Assembly (NCBI GenBank): GCA_036340635.1
Contig: JAYYYF010000002.1
Coordinates: 83,305-147,304, forward strand
Origin: GCA-002728855 sp036340635
Lineage (GTDB): Bacteria > Bacteroidota > Bacteroidia > Flavobacteriales > Flavobacteriaceae
Length of the DNA: 64,000 nucleotides
Direction: 5' to 3'
This document shows, in pieces, positions 27,002 to 35,208 of this stretch; positions within the stretch are counted from its first letter, which is position 1; the number at the start of each line of letters is the position of its first letter. The position numbers and the translations under genes were made by a program. Under the pieces are notes generated by a model. That model made no database searches and was not told the origin of the DNA. It saw nothing but the letters and a program-made list of their open reading frames with translations.

Positions 27002-29284
27002 ATGGATATACCTTCTACTCATCTTTCAGAACTTAATGAATCACAATTAGCTCCAGTTCTTCATAAAGATGGACCCTTAATTGTTGTAGCTGGTGCAGGA
27101 TCTGGGAAAACAAGAGTCTTAACTCATCGAATAGCTAATTTAATGTTGGAAGGAGTTGATCCATTTTCTATTCTTGCCTTAACATTTACTAATAAGGCAG
27201 CTCGTGAAATGAAAGAAAGAATAGAAGGTCTTGTTGGAGGTAATGAGGCGAAAAATATTTGGATGGGAACTTTCCATTCAATTTTTGCTAGGATCTTAAG
27301 ACATGAGGCTGATAAATTAGGCTACCCTAGGCGATTTACAATTTATGACACTCAAGATTCAGATCGAATAATTTCATCTATTATCAAGGACTTTTCTTTG
27401 GATAAAGACCTTTACAAGTATAAGGAAATAAGAAACAGGATTTCAATGTTTAAAAATAATTTGATAACTGTTAATGCATATTTAAACAATTCGGATTTGG
27501 TTGAATATGATCTAGTTTCAAGAAGGCCTAAAATGGCAGACATATATAGAGAATATGTTGATAGATGTTTTCGCTCAGGAGCTATGGACTTTGATGATTT
27601 GCTATTAAGAACAAACGAGTTGTTAAATCATTTTCCAGAAGTTCTTGCCAAATATCAAAATCAATTCCGTTATATATTAGTTGATGAGTATCAAGATACT
27701 AATCATTCTCAGTATATAATTGTTAGGTCATTATCCGATAAATTTCAGAACATATGTGTTGTTGGAGATGATGCACAAAGCATTTACAGCTTCAGGGGTG
27801 CAAATATTGGAAATATTTTAAATTTTCAAAAAGATTACACAGATGTAAAAATATACAGGTTAGAACAAAACTATAGGTCAACTAAAAATATTGTGAATGC
27901 AGCAAATTCAGTTATAAAACATAATAAAAACAAGATTGATAAAGTTGTCTGGACTGCGAACGATCAAGGTAAAAAGATAAAGATAGTGAGATGCTTGACC
28001 GATGGAGAAGAGGGTAGGTTGGTAGCTAATTCAATTAAGGAGGTTCTTAGTGAGAAAGGAAAAAGAAATAGAGATTTTGTTGTTTTATATAGAACAAATG
28101 CTCAGTCAAGAAGCTTTGAAGATGCTTTTAGAAAATTTGGAATTCCTTATAGAATTTATGGAGGACTATCTTTTTATCAAAGAAAGGAAATAAAAGATGT
28201 GATTGCATATTTAAGAGTCATTGTTAATCCAAATGATGAGGAAAGTTTAAAAAGAATAATAAATTACCCAACAAGAGGAATTGGCTCAACTACCATTGAC
28301 AAATTACTTGTTGGAGCAAAAGAAAATAATGTTACACTTTTTGAAGCTCTTGAAAAAATTCAAAAAATAAAATTTCCTATACCTGTCAAGACATTATCTA
28401 AAATAGAAAATTTTATAACATTTATTAAGTCTCTACAGTTTCAAAAAAACAAATTAAATGCTTTTGAGATGGTTAATATAATAATCAGGAAAACTGGTTT
28501 ATTGGAGGAATTAAAAAAAGAAAGTTCATTAGATGCAATAGCCAAGACAGAAAATATTCAAGAATTAGTCAATGGAATGCGTGATTTTGTTGAAGGGCAA
28601 ATAGATGTTGTAGATTCAAACGGTAGTTTAGAAGAATTTCTAGAAGACATTGCTTTAGCAACAGATTTTGATAAAAATATGGGGGCTGAAGTTGACAAAG
28701 TTTCTTTGATGACAATTCATTTATCAAAAGGTTTAGAATTTCCGGTGGTTTTTATAGTAGGATTGGAAGAAGATCTTTTTCCATCTGCATTAAGTTTGAG
28801 TTCAAGATCAGATCTTGAGGAAGAGAGAAGACTTTTCTATGTGGCTCTTACAAGAGCTAAATCAATGGTTTTTATTTCCTATGCACAATCAAGATATAGA
28901 TGGGGTAAATTAATTGAATCTGAATCCAGTAGGTTTATAAAAGAAATAGACTCTAACTACGTTGAATATCAAGAAAAAGATGGTTTAGAAGTATACAGGA
29001 AAATTAAAGAAAACTATATCAAAAAAAATTCACTAAAGACCAAAGGTTTAAATAAAACTGAAAATAGACTTTCAAGGATCAGCGTTGTAGAAAAGATGGC
29101 GCCTAATTTTAACAAAGGTTTTTCCATTTCATTAGGTGATAAGGTAAAGCACGATAGATTTGGAATTGGTCTAGTTGTGAAAATAGAAGGGAATGGAAGT
29201 AATAAAAAAGCACTAATAGATTTTGACGGAGCTGGCTCAAAAAATTTATTGTTGCGTTTTGCTAAATTAAAGGTTATTAAATAG
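27002..29284 (+). CDS. uvrD: UvrD/PcrA family DNA helicase
   Basis: A superfamily 1A 3'-5' helicase of 760 residues. The Q-motif region precedes Walker A AGAGSGKT at 30-37; motif Ia is TFTNKAAREM, motif II is LVDEYQDTN, motif III GDDAQSIYSFRGA, and motifs V-VI are MTIHLSKGLEFP and LFYVALTRAK. The C-terminal tail from about 715 (GDKVKHDRFGIG) is the PcrA-type Tudor-like domain that binds RNA polymerase. It should work in nucleotide-excision or mismatch repair. A terminator hairpin follows. Confidence 0.96.
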   Translation: MDIPSTHLSELNESQLAPVLHKDGPLIVVAGAGSGKTRVLTHRIANLMLEGVDPFSILALTFTNKAAREMKERIEGLVGGNEAKNIWMGTFHSIFARILRHEADKLGYPRRFTIYDTQDSDRIISSIIKDFSLDKDLYKYKEIRNRISMFKNNLITVNAYLNNSDLVEYDLVSRRPKMADIYREYVDRCFRSGAMDFDDLLLRTNELLNHFPEVLAKYQNQFRYILVDEYQDTNHSQYIIVRSLSDKFQNICVVGDDAQSIYSFRGANIGNILNFQKDYTDVKIYRLEQNYRSTKNIVNAANSVIKHNKNKIDKVVWTANDQGKKIKIVRCLTDGEEGRLVANSIKEVLSEKGKRNRDFVVLYRTNAQSRSFEDAFRKFGIPYRIYGGLSFYQRKEIKDVIAYLRVIVNPNDEESLKRIINYPTRGIGSTTIDKLLVGAKENNVTLFEALEKIQKIKFPIPVKTLSKIENFITFIKSLQFQKNKLNAFEMVNIIIRKTGLLEELKKESSLDAIAKTENIQELVNGMRDFVEGQIDVVDSNGSLEEFLEDIALATDFDKNMGAEVDKVSLMTIHLSKGLEFPVVFIVGLEEDLFPSALSLSSRSDLEEERRLFYVALTRAKSMVFISYAQSRYRWGKLIESESSRFIKEIDSNYVEYQEKDGLEVYRKIKENYIKKNSLKTKGLNKTENRLSRISVVEKMAPNFNKGFSISLGDKVKHDRFGIGLVVKIEGNGSNKKALIDFDGAGSKNLLLRFAKLKVIK

Positions 29285-29298
29285 GTGTTTTAAATATA

Positions 29299-29324
29299 AA
29301 GAACCACCCTAATAGGTGGCTCTT
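29299..29324. terminator. Hairpin terminator between uvrD and the OmpA-like gene
   Basis: AAGAACCACC at 29299-29308 and GGTGGCTCTT at 29315-29324 pair over ten bases with one mismatch around a six-base loop. It stands between two convergent genes and can serve both; the T-rich stretch is short on either side, so termination may be moderate. Confidence 0.72.
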
Positions 29325-29343
29325 TCAATTAATACTTTGTTTA

Positions 29344-30192
29344 TTAATTCCCCATTCCTTGTTCGATCAGATCATAAAATTGATCAAGCTTTGGAAGCAC
29401 AACAATCCGGGTTCTTCTATTTTTAGCTCTATTAGAAGGAGAATCGTTATCATATAAAGGAATATAATAACTTCTACCAGCTGCAGTCATTCTTTCAGGC
29501 TTTACATCAAAATCATTTTGTAATATTCTTATAACGGATGTAGCTCTTTTAACACTTAGATCCCAATTATCTTCTATACCCTCAATCTTAATTGGAACAT
29601 CATCTGTGTGGCCTTCTACCAGAAATTCAATTTCAGGTTTATCATTTACAACTTTTGCTACTTTACCAAGTACTTCTTTAGCCCTTTGTGTCACTGTATA
29701 ACTTCCACTATTGAATAGCAATTTATCAGATATTGAAACATAAACAACTCCTTTCTCAACGTTAATTTCAATGTCATCATCACTAAGATTACCGAGAACT
29801 CCTTTTAAACTTGTAACGAGAGCTAATGTTACAGAATCCTTTTTTGTAACTGCTTCTTGCATATTCTGGATACGAAGATCTTTTTCTTTCATGCTTTCTA
29901 GAGATTTTTCTAGGTTTTCAGCACCTTTCTGAGAAAGAGTAGTTAAATTCCCAATATTGTTTATTAGATCTTGATTATTTGATTTTAAAAATTTTACTTG
30001 GTCTTGAAGTGATGATAAGTTAGCAAGTGTAGCTTCTTTTTCTTCATTGCAAGTATTTAGTTTTATTGTTGCGGTGTCTAATAAGCTTTTGGTGTTTCTT
30101 TGAATATCTTCAAGCTCAAGGTATTTTTTTTGAGAAATACAAGAAGTTATCAACACAAAAACAGTTATAAGTAATAAGGATATTTTTCTCAT
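29344..30192 (-). CDS. OmpA-family lipoprotein with coiled coil
   Basis: A 282-residue outer-membrane-directed lipoprotein. The signal ends TSC at about residue 18. A coiled coil fills about 25-125, followed by an OmpA-like peptidoglycan-binding domain (about 145-275) with VEGHTDDVPI, NWDLSVKRATSV and the NRRTRI motif that contacts meso-diaminopimelate. It should tether the outer membrane to the peptidoglycan. The downstream neighbour on the other strand is separated by the hairpin. It is not the major porin OmpA, since there is no barrel. Confidence 0.92.
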   Translation of the reverse strand: MRKISLLLITVFVLITSCISQKKYLELEDIQRNTKSLLDTATIKLNTCNEEKEATLANLSSLQDQVKFLKSNNQDLINNIGNLTTLSQKGAENLEKSLESMKEKDLRIQNMQEAVTKKDSVTLALVTSLKGVLGNLSDDDIEINVEKGVVYVSISDKLLFNSGSYTVTQRAKEVLGKVAKVVNDKPEIEFLVEGHTDDVPIKIEGIEDNWDLSVKRATSVIRILQNDFDVKPERMTAAGRSYYIPLYDNDSPSNRAKNRRTRIVVLPKLDQFYDLIEQGMGN

Positions 30193-30238
30193 AATAAGTA
30201 ATTAAAGGTTTTAAAACATTCGCAAAATTAAAATAAAA

Positions 30239-31237
30239 TTAGACATTCTTCGATATAGAAGTAAATTTCTTTTTACCTCTAACAAAGTATTTGTAGGGTA
30301 AATTATTTATTTCAAAATATTTTTTTTTATCCGAAATAACTTTCCTCTTTTTATTTATTTGATTTAATAAAATGAAAAAAGAAAAATGCGCTTTCAAAAC
30401 AGATAACGCATGAAATATTTCAAATTTAAAAATGAAAAATAAAAAAGCTATATAATCCCAAATTAAACGTTCAAAAATCCTTTGGAATCTTTTTTCTGGA
30501 AGATTTTTTAGGAGTGAAAGAAGACTGTTTCTAAAATTCAAATAAGTTTTTTTTGGTGAATTTTGAAGTGTTCCTTCTCCTAAATGAAAAACTTTAGATT
30601 CTCCAATTGACACTACATCTAAATCTTTATTAAAAGCTCTCCAGCAGAGATCAATTTCTTCTTGATGCGCGAAAAAATTAGAATCAAATCCTCCTAAGGA
30701 AATAAACATCTTTTTTCTTATAAAGAAGCAGGCGCCAGAAGCCCAAAATATTTTTTGGACCCCATTGTATTGTCCCGAATCTTTTTCAATAGTATTAAAA
30801 ATTCTTCCTCTGCAATAAGGGTATCCTAGCCGATCTATAAATCCACCTGCAGCCCCTGCATATTGAAAAAAATCTGGTTTTTTTAAATCTAAAACGTGAG
30901 GTTGTGCAATTACAGTTTTTTGATTTTTTTTAAAATGATTTATAATTGGAGGGAGCCATTTATTTTTGACAGTTACATCATTATTCATGAGACATATTAG
31001 CTCAGCATCAGTTTCTTTAATAGCTTTATTATATCCCTCACAAAAACCAAGGTTATTTTGATGTTTAATTAATGCAATTTGAGGAAATTTTTTTTTTATA
31101 AATGAAACAGAGTTGTCAGTAGACCCATTGTCAACTACATATATAGAAGCTTCAGGGGAATACCTAACTATGGAGGGGATAAATTCCTCCAAAAACTTTT
31201 CCCCATTATAATTAAGTATCATTAAAGCTGTTTTCAC
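30239..31237 (-). CDS. Family 2 glycosyltransferase
   Basis: A 332-residue GT-A glycosyltransferase resembling rhamnosyltransferases. It has LNYNGEKFL at residues 8-16, VVDNGSTDNS near 34-43, the DxD-like MNNDV near 85-89, and the GGFDSNFFAHQEEIDLCWR acceptor block. A C-terminal hydrophobic stretch (about 255-290) may hold it at the membrane. The start is GTG at 31237, overlapping the HsdR-N stop in the four bases GTGA, so translation is coupled. The sugar and acceptor, probably envelope polysaccharide, are not known. Confidence 0.9.
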   Translation of the reverse strand: MKTALMILNYNGEKFLEEFIPSIVRYSPEASIYVVDNGSTDNSVSFIKKKFPQIALIKHQNNLGFCEGYNKAIKETDAELICLMNNDVTVKNKWLPPIINHFKKNQKTVIAQPHVLDLKKPDFFQYAGAAGGFIDRLGYPYCRGRIFNTIEKDSGQYNGVQKIFWASGACFFIRKKMFISLGGFDSNFFAHQEEIDLCWRAFNKDLDVVSIGESKVFHLGEGTLQNSPKKTYLNFRNSLLSLLKNLPEKRFQRIFERLIWDYIAFLFFIFKFEIFHALSVLKAHFSFFILLNQINKKRKVISDKKKYFEINNLPYKYFVRGKKKFTSISKNV

Positions 31238-31689
31238 TTTGCTTTTGAATTGTAATTTGGTAATTCAGGTATAAACAGGTACATTCTTTTTTTATAATCC
31301 ATTTGACAAAAGTAGTGCTTTATTCCATTGGTAACCATTAAATATTTACTTGAAATCTCTAGATTATATATGGCAATTTGATCAAAAACTTTTTTAGATA
31401 TTTTATTAGTTGGAGATTTACATTCCACTATAAGATCGGCTTTGAAATCTTTATCAAGTGTTAATATATCATATCTTTTTGTTACATTGTTTATTTTAAT
31501 TGAACCTTCTATTTTCAGATGACTTTTCGGATATTTTTTAATTTCTATTAAGTATGAAATTATGTTTTGCCTTACCCATTCTTCAGGTGTTAATAACACC
31601 CATTTTTTTCTTATAAAATCAAAAATAAATTTTTTATTTTCATTATTTTTAATTGAAAGTTTAAAGTGGGGTAAGTTTAACCTCTTCAT
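31234..31689 (-). CDS. HsdR N-terminal-type nuclease domain protein
   Basis: A 151-residue protein made only of a type I restriction HsdR-N-like PD-(D/E)xK fold. From ATG 31689 the motif is D85-LIV-E89-C-K91, after a helical TPEEWVRQ segment at about 34-41 and before Q104 in VFDQIAIY. All nuclease residues are present. A 5-codon upstream ATG at 31704 is less likely. There are no HsdM, HsdS or helicase genes nearby. It faces holA across about 28 bases and overlaps the glycosyltransferase gene. The role is unknown; repair or control of DNA ends is possible. Confidence 0.85.
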   Translation of the reverse strand: MKRLNLPHFKLSIKNNENKKFIFDFIRKKWVLLTPEEWVRQNIISYLIEIKKYPKSHLKIEGSIKINNVTKRYDILTLDKDFKADLIVECKSPTNKISKKVFDQIAIYNLEISSKYLMVTNGIKHYFCQMDYKKRMYLFIPELPNYNSKAK

Positions 31690-31717
31690 TCTACAAAAAT
31701 GCATATAATTTTCTAAG

Positions 31718-32722
31718 ATGGATAAGTTTAAGAATTTAATTTCTGCAGTAGCTAGCGGTAATTATTCGACTTTTTATTTGTTGTCTGGGACAGAACCATA
31801 TTTTATTGATGAATTTGAATTTTTTTTAACAAATAAACTTGTAAATGATCAGACCAGAGAATTTGACTATTCTGTTTTTTATGGAAAAGATATTGATTCA
31901 TCGCAAATCATTGAATCAGCAAAACGATTTCCAATGATTGCTCCATATAATGTTATAGTAGTAAGAGAAGCTCAAAACATTAAATCATCTCTTGATCTTA
32001 TAGCTAAATATGTTTCAAATCCTCAAAAAAGAACAATTTTAATTTTTTGTTATAAATACAAGTCATTCGACAAAAGGAGTAAACTTTATAAAGAAGCCAA
32101 GAAGAATGGAGTAGTATATGAAAGTAGGGAATTATATGATTCAGAAATAAGGAAATGGTTAGATTTTGAAATAAAAAAGATTAAGCTTGATATAGATCAT
32201 AGTTCAATTGAAATACTTTATAACTCTATAGGTAATAACCTTTCAAAGATTAAAAAAGAGATTGAAAAACTTAAGATTATTCTTCCTGAAGGAGCTTTAA
32301 TTACTCCTGAAGTAATAGAAAAACATATAGGGTTTAGTAAAAAATTCAACAATTTTGAGCTCTATAAAGCTTTAGGTGAGAGAAATTTTGAAAAATGTTT
32401 TCAAATAATAAATTATCTTTCTTATGATTCAAAAAATTCTTCTGTTTTCATGACAATAGGAGGGATGCACACATTTTTTAAACGTCTTATGATATATAAG
32501 GCAGTAGAAAATAAAACAAAAGCTCCTGAAATAATGGGAATAAATCCTTTTTTTATAAAAGACTATTATTATGCTTCTAAAAATTATACTATGAAACAGA
32601 TTTCAGCAGTATTTAAATATATTTTAGAAGCAGATTTAAAAAGTAAGGGAGTTGGCAATAAATCAATCCGTCAAAAAAATATATTGCAGGATTTATTAGT
32701 CAAAATCTTAAATAAAAATTAA
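31718..32722 (+). CDS. holA: DNA polymerase III delta subunit
   Basis: HolA opens the beta clamp as part of the clamp loader. The 334-residue protein has the AAA+-like delta fold without a P-loop: YLLSGTEPYFIDEFE at about 20-34 in the N-terminal region, the KRFPMIAPYNVIVVREAQ stretch, and the C-terminal collar domain from about 210. It is low in sequence conservation, as is usual for this subunit. The stop TAA interlocks with the convergent stop of the E1 gene in TTAA at 32719-32722. Confidence 0.92.
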   Translation: MDKFKNLISAVASGNYSTFYLLSGTEPYFIDEFEFFLTNKLVNDQTREFDYSVFYGKDIDSSQIIESAKRFPMIAPYNVIVVREAQNIKSSLDLIAKYVSNPQKRTILIFCYKYKSFDKRSKLYKEAKKNGVVYESRELYDSEIRKWLDFEIKKIKLDIDHSSIEILYNSIGNNLSKIKKEIEKLKIILPEGALITPEVIEKHIGFSKKFNNFELYKALGERNFEKCFQIINYLSYDSKNSSVFMTIGGMHTFFKRLMIYKAVENKTKAPEIMGINPFFIKDYYYASKNYTMKQISAVFKYILEADLKSKGVGNKSIRQKNILQDLLVKILNKN

Positions 32723-35133
32723 GTTGTTATAGGAGGATATTTTCTTGGGTCCACTTCATGCATTATAGAAACCACTTTTTCAAAAATGTCATCTCCAGAG
32801 GGTTTAGAAAAATAATCTCCATCTTCTGCGTAAGGAGGCCTATGTTCATTTGCTGTCAACAATTGTGGAGGACTATCTAAAAGATGGTATATGTCTTGTT
32901 TTTTTAGCAATTCTTGGAGAATATAAGATGATGCTCCTCCGGGAACATCTTCATCAATTATTAGTAAACGATTTGTTTTGGAAACACTTTCGCGGATTTT
33001 TTTTGAAAGATCAAAAGGAATTAGAGTTTGTAAATCTATAACCTCACAGGAAATACCAGTTTGTTCTAATTCATTAGAAACTGAAAGAACGATTCTTAAA
33101 GTTGATCCATAAGAAACTAATGTAATGTCTGTACCTTTTTTAACAATATCAATTTCACCAATGGGGACACAAAATTCCCCCAAATTATTTGGCGTTTTCT
33201 CCTTTAGCCGATAAGCATTAAGAGGTTCTATAACGATAGCAGGTTGATTACTTTTCATTAAAGTGTTATAAAATCCAGAAGCTTTGACCATATTTCTTGG
33301 GACAAGTATTTGAATCCCCCTTAGTAAGCTTGTTAATGCACCCATTGGTGAACCAGAATGCCAGATACCCTCCAAGCGATGTCCCCGAGTTCTAATTACT
33401 AATGGTGCAATTTGTCTACCGACGGTTCGGTAACTTAAAGTTGCCAAATCATCACTAAGAGTCTGAATACAATACAAAATATAATCTAAGTATTGTATTT
33501 CAGCAATTGGTCTAAGTCCTCTTAGCGCTAAACCTATTCCTTGTCCAATTATTGTTGATTCTCTTATGCCTGTATCTGAAACACGATCTGAACCGTATTT
33601 CTCTTGTAATCCTTTTAGACCCTGATTTACTCCACCAATTTTACCACTATCTTCTCCAAAAATTATTAATCTATCATATTTGTTTAAAAGTTTATCGAAA
33701 TTTTCCCTAAGAATAATACTCCCATTAGTAATTATTGGATCTTTATCATAAACTGCAGGAATTTCCTTCGTTTTACTTGTAGAGTTTATTCCATCACTGT
33801 ATAGGTTTGAGGAATATTTTTTCTGCAAACTTAATCTGATCCTATTTACCCACTGCCTAAATAAGTCAATTTGAGAAGTTTTTTTATTAGCTAAAGGATA
33901 CATTATTTTTCTTGTAGTTGAGATAATATCCCTGTATAGAAGTTCAGTTTTCTTATTTAATTTATTTAATAAATGGGTTGATTTATTATTTTCAGAGATT
34001 AGGGATATTTTGCTTGCAAAGTCATTAAGTTCTTCTCTAAGTTTGAAAATAGGTTTTTGATAATTCTCCCATGATTTAATTCGAGATTTTTTTACTTCTT
34101 CCTTGATTTTTTTTTCTATTTCATCTAGATCATTTTCAGTAGATATACCATTTGACAAGATCCATTCCTTCATTTTAAGATTACAATCATATTTATTTTC
34201 CCATTCTAACCTTTTCTTTGATTTATAACGCTCATGTGAACCCGAGGTTGAATGCCCTAGAGGTTGGGTGAGTTCAGTAACGTGAATTAATACAGGAATG
34301 TGTTTATGCCTTGCCAACTTAGAGGCGTAGTCATATGTTTTAATTAACTCTGGATAGTCCCATCCTTTAACAACCAATATTTCAAAACCATTTAGTTTGT
34401 CATCTCTTTGAAATCCTTCCAATGCTTTTGATATACTTTCCTTAGTAGTTTGAAGTTTGTTATCAACAGAAATTCCATAACCATCATCCCATACACTTAT
34501 TATCATTGGAACCTGAAGAACTCCAGCAGCATTTAAGGCTTCAAAAAAAACCCCTTCACTCGTACTTGCATTTCCAATTGTCCCCCAAGCAATCTCATTT
34601 CCATTGGTAGAAAAATCAGATATGTTTTTTATCTCAAGATTTCTGTAAAATTTTGATGCCTGTGCCAAACCAAGCAATCTAGGCATTTGTGATCCAGTTG
34701 GAGACAGATCTGCGCTATGATTAACTCTATCTGTCTGAGGAATCCAATTTCCTTTTTTGTCTATATTTTCTGTCATAAAATGAGCTCCCATTTGTCTGCC
34801 ACCCGACATTGGCTCATAATTTAAGTCAGGATGTCCGTAAAGTGCAGCGAAGAATTTATCTGGATTAAGTAAACCTTGAGCCATTAAAAGCGTTTGGTCT
34901 CGATAATAACCTGCTCGGAAATCTCCTTTTTGAAAAAAATGATTTAAAGCTATTTGAGGCAGTTCTTTTCCATCACCAAAAATCCCAAATTTTCCTTTTC
35001 CATTTAACACTTCTCTACGACCTAAAATACTACAATGTCGACTTAGTGTTATTAAACTATAGTCTTCTATAACTCTTTTTTTGTAATCTTCAAAGCTTAG
35101 AGCAGCATTATTTTCTTTAAGTTGATTTTTCAT
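32719..35133 (-). CDS. 2-oxoacid dehydrogenase E1, alpha/beta fusion (804 residues)
   Basis: Thiamine-diphosphate-dependent E1 with alpha-like and beta-like halves in one chain. The alpha half (about 1-400) has the TPP-binding pattern around NEIAWGTIGNASTSEG, and the beta half (about 460-804) has FGEDSGKIGGVNQG, RTRGHRLEG and ITLVSYGS with the C-terminal transketolase domain. It catalyses oxidative decarboxylation of a 2-oxoacid with separate E2 and E3, which are not nearby. The 60-residue helical bridge at about 400-460 is longer than in the second E1 in this window (61823-63799). Branched-chain or 2-oxoglutarate substrates cannot be separated by eye. Confidence 0.9.
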   Translation of the reverse strand: MKNQLKENNAALSFEDYKKRVIEDYSLITLSRHCSILGRREVLNGKGKFGIFGDGKELPQIALNHFFQKGDFRAGYYRDQTLLMAQGLLNPDKFFAALYGHPDLNYEPMSGGRQMGAHFMTENIDKKGNWIPQTDRVNHSADLSPTGSQMPRLLGLAQASKFYRNLEIKNISDFSTNGNEIAWGTIGNASTSEGVFFEALNAAGVLQVPMIISVWDDGYGISVDNKLQTTKESISKALEGFQRDDKLNGFEILVVKGWDYPELIKTYDYASKLARHKHIPVLIHVTELTQPLGHSTSGSHERYKSKKRLEWENKYDCNLKMKEWILSNGISTENDLDEIEKKIKEEVKKSRIKSWENYQKPIFKLREELNDFASKISLISENNKSTHLLNKLNKKTELLYRDIISTTRKIMYPLANKKTSQIDLFRQWVNRIRLSLQKKYSSNLYSDGINSTSKTKEIPAVYDKDPIITNGSIILRENFDKLLNKYDRLIIFGEDSGKIGGVNQGLKGLQEKYGSDRVSDTGIRESTIIGQGIGLALRGLRPIAEIQYLDYILYCIQTLSDDLATLSYRTVGRQIAPLVIRTRGHRLEGIWHSGSPMGALTSLLRGIQILVPRNMVKASGFYNTLMKSNQPAIVIEPLNAYRLKEKTPNNLGEFCVPIGEIDIVKKGTDITLVSYGSTLRIVLSVSNELEQTGISCEVIDLQTLIPFDLSKKIRESVSKTNRLLIIDEDVPGGASSYILQELLKKQDIYHLLDSPPQLLTANEHRPPYAEDGDYFSKPSGDDIFEKVVSIMHEVDPRKYPPITT

Positions 35134-35208
35134 TCAGGACACTAAATGTACAATATTTTGCAAACATTTTTTTATTTAGCATGAATTGAAAATTAGCCTA
35201 AGAAGCAA

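Noticed and set aside
31234..31689. Remnant of a type I restriction locus
   Set aside because: The nuclease motif is intact and the gene is translationally coupled to a glycosyltransferase; there are no HsdM/HsdS fragments, so decay of a locus is unlikely.
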